A stretch of DNA of 64,000 bases from CADEFX01 sp046154585 (GCA_046154585.1 JBJXDX010000074.1:27700-91699); one strand, 5' to 3'; shown: positions 1 to 9,187, counted from the stretch's first letter. Notes: a model not told the origin generated them from the sequence alone. Made by a program: numbers and translations.

Positions 1-381
1 TGGGGCCACCTCCGGGCCGCCGACTACGAGGATGACGTCGCCGCGGACCCGCGCATCGACGCCTTGCGCGACCGCATCGAATGCTTCGAGGATCCTCAAT
101 TTACGCGCGATTATCTCGACCCCGAAATGCGGTCCATAGCCAACGGCATCACGTTGGAGCTCAACGACGGCCGCGTGCTGGACGAGCTGGTGATCGAGTA
201 CCCTCTGGGTCACAGGCGCCGGCGCGAGGAAGCCCGCCCGCTCCTGATGCGCAAATTCGAGACCGGATTGGCCCACCGCTTCTCTGCCCCGGATCGGGAC
301 AGGATTGTGAAAGCGTCCGCCAACCGCGCCACGCTCGAGGGCATGGCCGTCCACGCCTACGTCAATCTCTACTGCCCATGA
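1..381 (+). CDS. prpD: PrpD C-terminus (partial at the window edge)
   Basis: This open frame enters from the left edge and ends at 381, so only the last ~126 residues are present. They resemble the C-terminus of the MmgE/PrpD family, with the segments IECFEDPQFTRDY, SIANGITLELNDG and EYPLGHRRRREE. PrpD (2-methylcitrate dehydratase) dehydrates 2-methylcitrate to methylaconitate in the cytosolic methylcitrate cycle, which oxidises propionyl-CoA. The catalytic core lies outside the window, so activity cannot be judged. Its stop lies 16 bp from the end of the convergent amidohydrolase gene. The neighbouring prpB and prpC genes, if present, would be to the left. Confidence 0.85.
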   Translation, partial: WGHLRAADYEDDVAADPRIDALRDRIECFEDPQFTRDYLDPEMRSIANGITLELNDGRVLDELVIEYPLGHRRRREEARPLLMRKFETGLAHRFSAPDRDRIVKASANRATLEGMAVHAYVNLYCP

Positions 382-397
382 GCCGAGGTGCGAGCAC

Positions 398-1447
398 CTA
401 CGCCTCACTCTTCAGTCGATACGCGCGCGCCGCCGTCCCACGGAACAACGCCGCTCTCTCGTCGGTCGAATATCCGCTGCTGATACGCTTGAACGCGTTC
501 CACAGCACGGCGTAGCTGCAGCTCCCCTTGTCGACCGGGAAGTTGCTCTCGAACATACAGCGCGACGGGCCGAACGCCTCGATGCACGCGTCGACATAGG
601 GCCGCCACGCCGGCGCAAGCTCCTCCGATGACGGCGGCATCGCCTCGTTCTGGAACGTGAAGCCGAACAGCCGCATGCCAAGCCCGCCGATCTTCATCAC
701 AACGTTCGGGCAGGCGGCCAGTTCGGCGATGCCCTTGCGCCACTCCGCCAGCACCTCATCACGTTTGCCTTCATAGGGACCGATGCCGATGGCGCCGCCC
801 ACGTGGTTGGTGATGATCGTCGTCTCGGGAAACGCCCGCGCCAGCGCCGTCAGCTCGCCAAGCTGCGTATGATAAATCCAAGCGTCGTACGTCAGGCCCA
901 GCGGCGCCAGGCACGCAAAGCCCTCGCGAAAGCCCTTGTCGGCGAGCAGCCCTTCCGGCGCCGACACCGCCGAACCGCGCGCCGACGGATCGGGATGCCA
1001 CACGGCACTGTAGCGGATGCCGCGGAAACGTCCCCCGCCCGCCCGCATTAGCGCTTCGAGGACACCCTTGGCGCGACTCCCGCGCGCGAGATTGGCGTGC
1101 CCGATGATCGCCTCGCAGACCCGCGTCGGACCATAGGCACCGCTGGCACTCATGGCCGCGATGCCGTTGACGAACTCGACCTCGCCGATCGGCGCTAGAT
1201 CGGGATCGCTACCCGCGCGATACATGGCGCGGCATTCCATGAACACGGTCGAGACGATGTTGTGGCCCGACCCCAAGTCGGCCAGCAGCTCGGGCATCAG
1301 GTAGACGCCAGACGCGTTGTCCCAAAGATGATGATGCGGATCGATGATCGGCAGATCTGGCTCGAGGATGGCCTCGGTGCGCAACGCCAGCCAGTCTGCC
1401 CGCACCGGAATGTGGCGGCTGCGATTTTCCGTGTTGGCGCTGGCCAT
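398..1447 (-). CDS. amidohydrolase-family (Amidohydro_2) TIM-barrel hydrolase
   Basis: A 349-residue protein with the metal-binding motif IIDPHHHLWD near residue 35, typical of the amidohydrolase 2 superfamily (2-pyrone-4,6-dicarboxylate lactonase, L-fucono-lactonase and aminocarboxymuconate decarboxylase relatives). A further conserved block, TTIITNHVGG, holds a His on a later barrel strand, and ESNFPVDKG supplies a late acidic patch (FPVD). No signal peptide is visible, so it is probably cytosolic. The ATG at 1447 has a GAGGGGAA ribosome site about 10 bp upstream. It faces prpD and stands alone on its strand. The substrate cannot be read from the sequence; lactones or carboxylated aromatics are family possibilities. 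Confidence 0.8.
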   Translation of the reverse strand: MASANTENRSRHIPVRADWLALRTEAILEPDLPIIDPHHHLWDNASGVYLMPELLADLGSGHNIVSTVFMECRAMYRAGSDPDLAPIGEVEFVNGIAAMSASGAYGPTRVCEAIIGHANLARGSRAKGVLEALMRAGGGRFRGIRYSAVWHPDPSARGSAVSAPEGLLADKGFREGFACLAPLGLTYDAWIYHTQLGELTALARAFPETTIITNHVGGAIGIGPYEGKRDEVLAEWRKGIAELAACPNVVMKIGGLGMRLFGFTFQNEAMPPSSEELAPAWRPYVDACIEAFGPSRCMFESNFPVDKGSCSYAVLWNAFKRISSGYSTDERAALFRGTAARAYRLKSEA

Positions 1448-1611
1448 GGCCGCGTTTCCCCTCGAGAGCTTCTTTCAGCCGAGCATAGGACTTCGCCGCC
1501 GCGCCTGCAGCCACAAAGCTCGCGCCCCGCGCTCATCTCTGAATTGCCGGTTCCCATACTTCCTGATGCGCTCTACGTTCGTCCCTCCCGCCCCATGCCG
1601 AGCCACCTCCA

Positions 1612-2484
1612 TTGACCCCTGATGTGCAATACACGGCCGTCGTCTTTGCGCTCATTTCCGCGTTCCTGTTCGCATTGACCAATCACTTGCAGAGCATCGG
1701 GCTCAGGGGCTCAGATGCGCGCTCCGGCTCGCTCGTCAACATTGCGGCGGGCGCGGTCATGTACTGGCTGCTGGCCCCGTTCTATCTGGAGAGCTGGTAC
1801 TGGTTCACGGGGGCCTGCGCGCTGTTTGCGCTGGTCGGCCTCTTCCGGCCCTCGCTCTCATCCGCCATGGCGCTGTCAAGCATCCAGTACATGGGGCCGA
1901 CGCTCACCAGCGCGCTGACGGCATGCGCCCCGATCTTCGGCGCGCTCTTCGCCGTAACTCTCCTCGGCGAGCAGCTGACCCCCAGAATTGCCATCGGCAC
2001 ACTGGCCGTGGTGGCCGGCTGCGCCATATCGGCCTACCGCAAGCAGGGCGTGCTGCGCGACTGGCCGCTGTGGACGCTGATCCTGCCGCTCGGTGCTGCC
2101 TTCGTGCGCGCGTCGGGCCATGCCGGCACCAAGCTCGGCCTCGAGGAAGTAGCGAGCCCGTCGTTCGCCGTCCTGGTCAGCACCACGGTGTCGCTGGTGG
2201 TGGCGACGATCGCCTTCCGCATCGAAGGCCGCACTTTCACAGGCGATCTCGGCAGCCACAAGTGGTTCATCGCCGCCGGCATCGCGGCGGGCCTGTCGCT
2301 GCACTTTCTCAATTCCGCGCTGCAGATGGCCACACTCGTGGCGGTGGTGCCGATTGTCTCGGCCTCACCGGTGTTCACGTTGCTGCTCGGCTATCTTGTC
2401 TTCAAGCGCGAGGTCATCACCTGGCAGACGCTGGCCGCCATGGCCCTGGTCGTGCCCGGCGTCATCCTGGTCGTGACGAGCTGA
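1612..2484 (+). CDS. DMT/EamA-family permease
   Basis: A 290-residue, almost entirely hydrophobic protein with about ten predicted membrane segments in two halves of five, the drug/metabolite transporter (EamA) arrangement. The end of the first half carries the usual acidic motif (TLLGEQLTPRIAIG) and the second half ends with YLVFKREVITWQTL. It would act in the inner membrane as an exporter or uptake permease of a small metabolite; the substrate is not predictable. The longest frame begins with TTG at 1612 without a clear Shine-Dalgarno; GTG at 1624 is an alternative, so the start is uncertain. It converges on the large gene at 2494, leaving only 9 bp between the two stops. Confidence 0.8.
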   Translation: MTPDVQYTAVVFALISAFLFALTNHLQSIGLRGSDARSGSLVNIAAGAVMYWLLAPFYLESWYWFTGACALFALVGLFRPSLSSAMALSSIQYMGPTLTSALTACAPIFGALFAVTLLGEQLTPRIAIGTLAVVAGCAISAYRKQGVLRDWPLWTLILPLGAAFVRASGHAGTKLGLEEVASPSFAVLVSTTVSLVVATIAFRIEGRTFTGDLGSHKWFIAAGIAAGLSLHFLNSALQMATLVAVVPIVSASPVFTLLLGYLVFKREVITWQTLAAMALVVPGVILVVTS

Positions 2485-2493
2485 CGCCTGCCG

Positions 2494-5400
2494 CTACTGC
2501 TTGGTGTGATAGCCGCGGCTCGCCACGCGCGGCATCTCCACCGATGCCTCCTCGTAGCCGAGCAGCGCATTGCCGACATGGAACCACGACGTCGGCGTCT
2601 GCCGGTCGAGCGCCGCCAGCTTCTCTTCCAGCATCCGCAAGCCCTGCAGCATCTCGTGATCCTCGGTGCGATGGCCGGCGTCGGGCGCCGCTGCCTCCTG
2701 CAGCTTGCCGATCATCTCGCGCAGCAAGCCCTCGAACGGACCCTTGTCGGTCAGCATCAGCGCGGGCAGCAGGGTGTGGATGCGCTGGTTGGCCTGCGTC
2801 AAGGTCTGATGCTGCACGTCATCGAGCAGGTTGGGCTCCAGCGTCCGCACGGTTGCGTCCAGCGCTGTCTGCAGCCGCTTCTCGAGCAGCTTCAGCTCAT
2901 GGCCGAGCAGTGTATCGCGCAACTGATCGAGCGCCTTGCCGGCATTGATGGCCGGATCGTGGATGTCGGGCTCGAGCAGCAGATTGTAGTGCCTGGGCTC
3001 GATGCCGATGCTCTTCAGAAGCTTGGCCGTGACGAAGGCGTCGAGATCGACCGTAGCGGAGGCCTTGGCCGCCGGTGTTTGGGTCCCTTCGGCTGCCGGG
3101 CTGTGCGTAAGGGCGGGCTGCTGCCGTCCCACGCCTTCGATCATCGGGCGATGCTCCTGCACCACGCCGCCGAACCGCGCCGACGGCGCGGCCGACGCCA
3201 GCAGGCGCCCGCGGATGCGCGCCAGCGCCTTGTAGAAATCGCCGTGGATGTAGTAGTGCCGCGCATCGCTGCCGGCGCGCTGCACGCGCTCCAGCGTGGC
3301 ACCCGCGTTGAGGGCACTACGCACAGTGCGACGGTCTTCCTGCAGAACCTCATCGAGCCGGATCTCGCCGGTGAAGCCGTGCTTCTCGCCGATCGGATGC
3401 AGGTAGCTCAGTACCGTCTCGGCATTGTCGCCGACGCGCGGCAGCAGCGCCACCGTCACCACGCGCTCCAGCTCCGCCATATCGACGTAGCGCTTGTCGC
3501 TCTCGAACGCCTTCTTGGCGACCGACGACAGGAACTCGAACAGCTCGCCGCGCACGAGGTAGCGATGCGGGCGGGCCGTATCGCGCGCGACGGCACCGAT
3601 GGTGGCCGCGGCGTTCAGCACCTTCAGCACACGCTGTGCCCCCGGCCCAGTGGCGTCGGGCAGCACCACTTCGGCCGTAAAGCCGTCGTGCGGAGTGATC
3701 GGATGCATGGCATCGATCACGGCGTTGGCGTTTTCGTATTTGTCCGGCAGCAGCGCCGTTTCGATCACGGCTTCGAGCTGATGCGCGTTGCGCGCCTTGC
3801 TGCTCGGCACGTCGGAGAGCGGCGAGCGCACGGCATTGGCGCCGAACAGGCCCGTCATGAAGATCAGCGAGTCGATGCCGATGGCGATGGCGAGTGCCAG
3901 ATAGGCCAGCCGATTGCCGTCGCCGAAAGCGTTCCACGATACGACGAAGCGGTGCGCGCGGTCGTCCCGGGTCAGCTCCGTGAAGCTGATCTTGGTGCGC
4001 AGCGCGTCGGTATCCTTGCTCGGCAGGCCGCTGTCGGCGAGGCACTTGCGAGCGAAGCCGAACAGGCCGTCGGCATCGTTGTGCTGGGCAAGCTTGTCGC
4101 CGCCCGAGCAGTTGTTCTCGAACGACTTGAAGCCAGCGTTCAGCGCGAACAGCACACCGGCCGCCTCGCTTGCCTGCTTGGGGTCGCAATCGATGGAGCG
4201 CACCCGCTCCTTGGTGGCGGGCGTGCCGCTCATGGCGCTGTTGAGCTGGGTGCAGAGCTGCTGCACCTGGGCCAGGCGCTCGATATTCGGCTCCTGCCGG
4301 AACTCGGAGCGCGCGTTCTCGAATGCGAGCAGCGCCCGTGCCGGATCCAGCTTCGGACCGTCAGCCGTCACCGACGCGTCCTCCACCGCCTTGATGCGCA
4401 TCTCGGCCGTCTGCGCCTCGCCCTTCATCTTGGCGATCTCGCCATCGATGCCGGTCAGCTCGCGCTCGACCTGCGCCACCCGGCTTTCGACGGCATTCAG
4501 GCGCCGCTGCGCATCCCGCGTCCGCTCTTCCCTGATCTTGATCTCGTCCAGCAATCGCCCGAGCTCGCCCATGCGCTCCCGGTAAACTTGGCCCTTGCCA
4601 ACCTTGCCTGTTCCTTCGACACCGCGATCCTCGGCCATGGCCTCGATGCGCTTGGCATCGGCCTCTTGCCGTTTGGTATCGAGCTCGGTCTTGTGCTGGG
4701 CATATTCGGCCGCGAGCCTTGGCCGCTCAGCCTTGGTGTTGGACAGCTCGTCGGTCAGGGACAGCTTCTTGTTGGCGAGGCCGATCTGGCCGCTCTGGGC
4801 CGTGGTGATGCGCTCCTGCTGCTGGGCGATGCCGCGGCGGCGCTCCTCCATCTGCTGCACAAAGTACTGCTCGATCTCGCCCTGCGCGGTCTGCGCTGCC
4901 GTGGCGAGCTTGACCAGGTTGGCGTCGTAATCGCGCCAGCCCTGGCTCTTGAAGAGATCCTCGGACTGTTCGAGGCGGCGCTGCGTGATGGTGCCGCCGA
5001 TATCGGCCAGAATGCCCGTCACCTGATTCTGTGCCCTGAGATCGGCGACGCGCTTGCGCTCCTCCTGCGGGAACACGACGTTGAACCGGCTGTCGAACGA
5101 AAAGAACACCGAGGTCGACATGCAGGCGATGAACATCACCCACAGCATGGAATTGCGGATGATGATGCGCAGCGCCTGCGTATAGGGCGCAACGATGTCG
5201 CTGCCCGAGAAGGCCAGCAGCAGGAAGGTGCCGATCAGCAGCGCCGTGGCGACAGCCAGCGTCGTGATCAGCGTGTTGGCGGCAATGCCGTAGCTCCAGG
5301 CGTAGGCGCCGACCGTGGCGATCGCCAGCAGCAGCACGGCCGCGCCGATGACCATCAGCAGCGGTGCGGTGGCACGCGCATAGCCGCGCTGCGGCACAGA

Positions 5401-5775
5401 GCTCATGCCTGTCGCGAAGCTTTCGCCGATCAGCCACGCCACGATCAGCATGACGCCATGGATGCCGAACGTGAACATCAGCGACAGCACCGGCTCGCCG
5501 GTAAAGTTGCGCATGCCGTCCCACGTCGTCCAGCCGCCGGCAAGCGACAGAATGAGGGCCGCGCTGCCGAGCAGCGTCAGCTGCCAGTTGGTGAAGAACA
5601 TTTCCTCGATGACGGAGCGGACGCGCTTGCCGAAGCCCGACAGCGCCAGCGCGATCAGGAAGGCACTGATCGCCAGCCACATGGAGTAGGGCGCAATCGC
5701 TGCCCACAGGCTCTGGAGACTCCACTCGCCGCCCAGCAGATCGGCCGCAGCGTGTCCAACTCCCGCAACATCCAT
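2494..5775 (-). CDS. unrecognised 1093-aa polytopic membrane/coiled-coil protein
   Basis: I do not recognise a named family. The protein has about six N-terminal membrane helices (roughly residues 31-47, 64-81, 99-119, 138-159, 166-190, 207-226). A long Glu/Gln/Arg-rich coiled-coil stretch follows (about 235-465), then a segment with four cysteines (508, 530, 556, 578) and a seventh membrane helix at about 622-645. After that helix come two tandem copies of a ~91-residue domain (667-757 and 769-860), a low-complexity linker (860-905) and a helical tail. If the six N-terminal helices leave both ends of the bundle on the same side, the coiled coil and C-terminal repeats lie on opposite sides of the membrane. 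The general plan (helix bundle, coiled coil, returning helix) resembles DUF4407-type proteins, but this is a weak analogy. It stands alone on its strand, with no operon partner. Confidence 0.75.
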   Translation of the reverse strand: MDVAGVGHAAADLLGGEWSLQSLWAAIAPYSMWLAISAFLIALALSGFGKRVRSVIEEMFFTNWQLTLLGSAALILSLAGGWTTWDGMRNFTGEPVLSLMFTFGIHGVMLIVAWLIGESFATGMSSVPQRGYARATAPLLMVIGAAVLLLAIATVGAYAWSYGIAANTLITTLAVATALLIGTFLLLAFSGSDIVAPYTQALRIIIRNSMLWVMFIACMSTSVFFSFDSRFNVVFPQEERKRVADLRAQNQVTGILADIGGTITQRRLEQSEDLFKSQGWRDYDANLVKLATAAQTAQGEIEQYFVQQMEERRRGIAQQQERITTAQSGQIGLANKKLSLTDELSNTKAERPRLAAEYAQHKTELDTKRQEADAKRIEAMAEDRGVEGTGKVGKGQVYRERMGELGRLLDEIKIREERTRDAQRRLNAVESRVAQVERELTGIDGEIAKMKGEAQTAEMRIKAVEDASVTADGPKLDPARALLAFENARSEFRQEPNIERLAQVQQLCTQLNSAMSGTPATKERVRSIDCDPKQASEAAGVLFALNAGFKSFENNCSGGDKLAQHNDADGLFGFARKCLADSGLPSKDTDALRTKISFTELTRDDRAHRFVVSWNAFGDGNRLAYLALAIAIGIDSLIFMTGLFGANAVRSPLSDVPSSKARNAHQLEAVIETALLPDKYENANAVIDAMHPITPHDGFTAEVVLPDATGPGAQRVLKVLNAAATIGAVARDTARPHRYLVRGELFEFLSSVAKKAFESDKRYVDMAELERVVTVALLPRVGDNAETVLSYLHPIGEKHGFTGEIRLDEVLQEDRRTVRSALNAGATLERVQRAGSDARHYYIHGDFYKALARIRGRLLASAAPSARFGGVVQEHRPMIEGVGRQQPALTHSPAAEGTQTPAAKASATVDLDAFVTAKLLKSIGIEPRHYNLLLEPDIHDPAINAGKALDQLRDTLLGHELKLLEKRLQTALDATVRTLEPNLLDDVQHQTLTQANQRIHTLLPALMLTDKGPFEGLLREMIGKLQEAAAPDAGHRTEDHEMLQGLRMLEEKLAALDRQTPTSWFHVGNALLGYEEASVEMPRVASRGYHTKQ
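3196..3777 (-). repeat. internal tandem duplication in the 1093-aa protein
   Basis: Residues 667-757 (bases 3505-3777) and 769-860 (bases 3196-3471) align end to end. Matching positions include LEAVIETALLP with LERVVTVALLP, AMHPITPHDGFTAEV with YLHPIGEKHGFTGEI, LNAAATIGAV with LNAGATLERV, and HRYLVRGELFEFL with HYYIHGDFYKAL. The linker between the copies is about 11 residues. The conserved ALLP, HPI..(H)GFT and LNA.AT blocks suggest a small alpha/beta ligand-binding or protein-interaction fold, but I cannot name it. Confidence 0.8.
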
Positions 5776-6063
5776 GATCTAGATCCCCCGCGGCCTCATG
5801 CTGGCACCGCCACGATCCGCGTCGTGCGCTCCAGCCGGCCAAGCAATACCATGTGCCGATACGGCGCCAATTCCGGGACGGTTTTGCGGCGGCATTGTGA
5901 GACGGGGGGATACGCGACCGACCCTAAACACGCGTGACATCCCCTCTTTGCAGGCACGCCGGCGGCATACGCCGGGACCTCTCGCGAGCCATCAACGTGC
6001 CACAACCGCTGTTTTTGCTCACGTTACATTTCTGCAAGGAAGCTTTTCCAAAACCGCACGCGG
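5776..6063. other. intergenic spacer, nothing recognised
   Basis: A 288-bp stretch between the start of the large membrane protein gene and the stop of the macrodomain gene, both on the minus strand. It should contain the promoter of the large gene. I saw no convincing paired -35/-10 boxes, no strong inverted repeat and no RNA gene. Confidence 0.5.
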
Positions 6064-6576
6064 TCAGCCGACTTCCCGACATGCAGCCTCCAGATGGGCG
6101 ACGGACTGCGGGCCGAAACAGGCGAAGATGACATGCTCGATCGCGGGCTTGTCCTCGAGGCTCCGCTTGACGGTCAGCACCGCGATGCGCGCGGCCCGGT
6201 CCGGCGGAAAACCATAAACGCCTGTCGAGATCGCTGGGAACGCAATCGATTTTACGCCATGCGTCCGAGCAAGCTGCAGAGAACTGCGGTAGGCGCTCTC
6301 GAGCAATCGGTCCTCGCCCCCTCCGCCGCCCTGCCAGACCGGTCCGACGGTGTGAATGACATAGCGCGCCTTGAGGCCGTAGCCGCGCGTCAGCTTGGCG
6401 TCGCCCGTCTTGCAGCCGCCGAGTGCGCGGCACTCGGCCAGCAGCTCGGGTCCTGCGGCGCGATGAATGGCGCCGTCCACGCCGCCGCCGCCCAGCAGCG
6501 ACGTGTTGGCCGCGTTGACGATGGCATCCACGTCCAGCGTCGTGATATCGGCGTCCAAAACGGAGATTTGGGCCAT
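6064..6576 (-). CDS. macrodomain protein (O-acetyl-ADP-ribose deacetylase type)
   Basis: A 170-residue single-domain protein matching the YmdB-like macrodomain family. It shows the ADP-ribose-binding sequence DAIVNAANTSLLGGGGVDGA and the later loop AFPAISTGVYGFP, both central to ligand binding. The family removes acetyl or ADP-ribosyl groups from O-acetyl-ADP-ribose or modified proteins in the cytosol; in E. coli YmdB also affects RNase III. The length is normal for the family and the Asn/Asp residues of the active loop are present, so it is likely active. It is transcribed divergently from SCO1, across a spacer containing a strong 11-bp hairpin. Confidence 0.92.
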   Translation of the reverse strand: MAQISVLDADITTLDVDAIVNAANTSLLGGGGVDGAIHRAAGPELLAECRALGGCKTGDAKLTRGYGLKARYVIHTVGPVWQGGGGGEDRLLESAYRSSLQLARTHGVKSIAFPAISTGVYGFPPDRAARIAVLTVKRSLEDKPAIEHVIFACFGPQSVAHLEAACREVG

Positions 6577-6889
6577 GGCATCCCACTCGAACGCTACGAG
6601 ATACGGCAGTGCGTTACATGGGTGCCGGCGGCTGGCCTTGAAAGGATGAAGCGCGGAGACCCTGCACTCCGCGCTTCTGGATCACGCCGGGGAAGATAAG
6701 TTTCATCAGGGTAAGGTCGAGGCTAAAGCGGCGCCGTTGAACTCAGACTGAACGGAATGTTCATCGGCGGTTCATCGCCAGCGACCAAATGCGCCTGCGC
6801 GGCGCGGGCACGTACCTCTATGATAGGGAACTGACGCAACACGATACTTGGAACCCGGACCACCTGCGCGCTCCGCTGAAGGACTGTCG
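6577..6889. other. divergent promoter region, macrodomain gene / SCO1
   Basis: A 313-bp spacer between divergent genes, so it should carry both promoters. Its main feature is the perfect hairpin at 6648-6677. A short direct repeat TTCATCG occurs twice near 6760-6775. No gene was seen. Confidence 0.5.
6648..6677. repeat. perfect 11-bp inverted repeat
   Basis: GAAGCGCGGAG at 6648-6658 and its exact complement CTCCGCGCTTC at 6667-6677 enclose an 8-nt loop. There is no T-run on either side, which argues against a simple intrinsic terminator. It lies in a divergent promoter region, about 70 bp upstream of the macrodomain start. Confidence 0.85.
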
Positions 6890-7498
6890 ATGAAACTGCA
6901 CGTCGCGGCACTTGCGATCCTGAGCGCTGCCATCGGCGGACTGGCGGCTATGGCCGTGCTCCCCGAGGGACGGGAGCGCTTCTTCTCCGGCCTGCCGTCG
7001 GCGGGCAAGGCGCTGGTCGGAGGACCGTTCTCGCTCGTCGACCACACCGGCCGGAAGGTGAACGACAAGGATTTCCGCGGTCGCTACATGCTCGTCTACT
7101 TCGGCTTCACGTACTGTCCCGATGTCTGCCCCTCGGGCCTGCAGATCATCGCCGCCGCGCTGCAAAAAATCGGTCCCAAGGCCGACCGGCTGATACCGCT
7201 CTTCATCACCGTCGATCCCGAGCGCGATACGCCGGCCCAGATGGGCGAATATGTGAAGAGCTTCGACCCCCGCCTCATCGGGCTCACGGGAACCCCGGCC
7301 GAGGTAGACGCGGCAGCGAAGGCCTACCGCGTCTACTACAAGAAGGTGACGGACGAGAAATCGACCGGTGGCTTTACCATCGACCACACCGCACTCATGT
7401 ATCTGATGGACCCGAAAGGGGCCTATGTGAGCCACTTCTCGCATACCATCAGCGCGGATGCCCTGGCCGAACGGCTGAGCAAGACCATCGCCAACTGA
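6890..7498 (+). CDS. SCO1/SenC copper chaperone
   Basis: A 202-residue protein with one N-terminal hydrophobic segment (about 5-22) that would anchor or export it to the periplasm, then a thioredoxin-like SCO domain. The copper ligands are visible: Cys76 and Cys80 in FGFTYCPDVCPSG and His166 in FTIDHTALM. SCO1 proteins deliver copper to the CuA centre of cytochrome c oxidase. The ATG at 6890 has GAAGGA seven bases upstream, and an upstream in-frame TTG at 6848 is less likely. No cytochrome oxidase genes are nearby, so it acts away from its partner locus. Confidence 0.93.
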   Translation: MKLHVAALAILSAAIGGLAAMAVLPEGRERFFSGLPSAGKALVGGPFSLVDHTGRKVNDKDFRGRYMLVYFGFTYCPDVCPSGLQIIAAALQKIGPKADRLIPLFITVDPERDTPAQMGEYVKSFDPRLIGLTGTPAEVDAAAKAYRVYYKKVTDEKSTGGFTIDHTALMYLMDPKGAYVSHFSHTISADALAERLSKTIAN

Positions 7499-7645
7499 AA
7501 GCAGCTTTAACCTTTTGGCGAATCGGATCAGACTCAAGTTGGGGAATTGTGACTATTTTACCCTCGGCTGAATACAAATGCCTCTCCGTACAAACGAGGC
7601 AGGGTTCGGTCGAGACGCTCGGGCAACGTTTGGGGGACGGCTTTG

Positions 7646-9187
7646 ATGCTCTACCACTGGTATGAGCTGAGCCATGCTGCCGTGAGACCGGCGCGGGCAG
7701 CAGCAGACTCGTATAGGCTTCTCCTCAACAATCCCTTCAATCCGATCACCCACACCGCCGTCGCCCGGCATGCCGCGGCCGCGCTGGAAGTCTTCGAGCG
7801 CACGACACGCCGCTACGACAAGCCACGCTTCGGCATCGCCTCCTGCCAGATCGATGGCCAGGAGATCGCCGTCACCGAGGAGGTGGTGTGGCAGCACCCT
7901 TTCTGCCGCTTGGTGCATTTCAGGCGCGATCTTCCCTCGAAAAGGGCCGGACGCGATCCGGCCCTTCTGCTGGTGGCCCCGATGTCGGGCCACTTCGCGA
8001 CTCTCTTACGTGGTACGGTGGAAACGTTTCTTCCCGATCACGAGGTCTACATCGCCGACTGGCAGGACGCGAAGGATATCCCGCTCGCCGCCGGCACGTT
8101 CGATCTCGACGACTATGTCGACGCTATGCGTGACATGTTCCGTCATTTCGGTGGCGACGTGCATGTGTTCGCCGTGTGCCAGCCCTCGGTTCCGGTGCTG
8201 GCCGCCGTGGCGCTGATGGAGGATGACGGCGAGACGGACGTCCCTCTCTCCATGATCCTGGCGGGCGGCCCCATCGACACGCGCGTCAGCCCGACGATCG
8301 TCAACACGCTGGCCGAGCAGCGCGGTACCGACTGGTTCCGCCGCAACGTCGTCGCCAGCGTGCCGTGGCCGAATCCCGGCTTCGGCCGCATGGTTTATCC
8401 AGGCTTCCTGCAGCTCTCCGGGTTCATGACCATGAACCTCGACCGTCACATGAAGGCCCACCGCGACCTCTTCGACCACCTCGTCGACGGTGATGGCGAC
8501 GGCGCCGAGAAGCATCGCGAGTTCTACGACGAATATCTGGCCGTCATGGACCTGACCGCCGAGTTCTACCTGCAGACGGTCGACACCGTGTTCGTGCGCC
8601 ACCTGATGGCGAAAGGCGAGATGACGCATCGCGGCCGGCCCATCGACCTGACGCGCATCCGCCGCGTGGCGCTGATGACCGTCGAAGGCGAGAAGGACGA
8701 CATCACTGGCAAAGGCCAGTGCCGCGCGGCGCAGGATCTGTGCTCCGGCATCGCACGCGACCGCAAGCAGCACTTCGAGTGCCCGCGCGTGGGTCATTAT
8801 GGTATCTTCAACGGCGCTCGCTTCCGTCGCGAGATCGCGCCGCGCATCGCAACCTTCGTGCGCAACAACGATCCGCGCACCGTCGCCGGCGCCGGCATGC
8901 CTGCCCTCGACCGCGCGACGGCCGTGGCGCGCGCCAATGGCCACATGCACGAGTTGGCGACAGCTGCCTTGGCGTTCAGCTTCAGCGCCGCCAACGACGA
9001 AGGCCGCGACGATGTGACCGGTGAGCGTACGACTGACAGATCTGCGGAAACGGAGCATCAAGCGTCGATCGGCCTCGCGAGCATTGCCGGCGTCGCCTGT
9101 CTCAACCTGTGGCAATTCGCCGGCAGTTTGTTTTTTGGCGGGCTGACGCGTCCGTCTCACCGCAAGGACGGCAGCCTATCGAGCTGA
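7646..9187 (+). CDS. phaZ: intracellular poly(3-hydroxybutyrate) depolymerase
   Basis: A 513-residue protein matching the intracellular PHB depolymerase family, which mobilises storage polymer at granule surfaces into hydroxybutyrate. The expected catalytic Cys is Cys178 in AVCQPSVPV, with an acidic residue near 351 (GEKDDITGKG) and His384 in RVGHYGIFNG. The conserved N-terminus MLYHWYELSH supports the ATG at 7646, preceded by GGGGGACGG. The family domain ends near residue 410-420. About 90 further residues follow, Ala/Thr/Glu-rich and then a hydrophobic stretch (about 475-498), which is unusual for the family. No phaC or phasin gene is adjacent. Confidence 0.92.
   Translation: MLYHWYELSHAAVRPARAAADSYRLLLNNPFNPITHTAVARHAAAALEVFERTTRRYDKPRFGIASCQIDGQEIAVTEEVVWQHPFCRLVHFRRDLPSKRAGRDPALLLVAPMSGHFATLLRGTVETFLPDHEVYIADWQDAKDIPLAAGTFDLDDYVDAMRDMFRHFGGDVHVFAVCQPSVPVLAAVALMEDDGETDVPLSMILAGGPIDTRVSPTIVNTLAEQRGTDWFRRNVVASVPWPNPGFGRMVYPGFLQLSGFMTMNLDRHMKAHRDLFDHLVDGDGDGAEKHREFYDEYLAVMDLTAEFYLQTVDTVFVRHLMAKGEMTHRGRPIDLTRIRRVALMTVEGEKDDITGKGQCRAAQDLCSGIARDRKQHFECPRVGHYGIFNGARFRREIAPRIATFVRNNDPRTVAGAGMPALDRATAVARANGHMHELATAALAFSFSAANDEGRDDVTGERTTDRSAETEHQASIGLASIAGVACLNLWQFAGSLFFGGLTRPSHRKDGSLSS

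Noticed and set aside
2506..5937. Very long plus-strand open frame (1143 codons) antisense to the large membrane protein
   Set aside because: Its translation is rich in His, Gln and Arg without domains, as expected from reading a GC-rich gene backwards. The minus frame has membrane helices, coiled coils and a duplicated domain.
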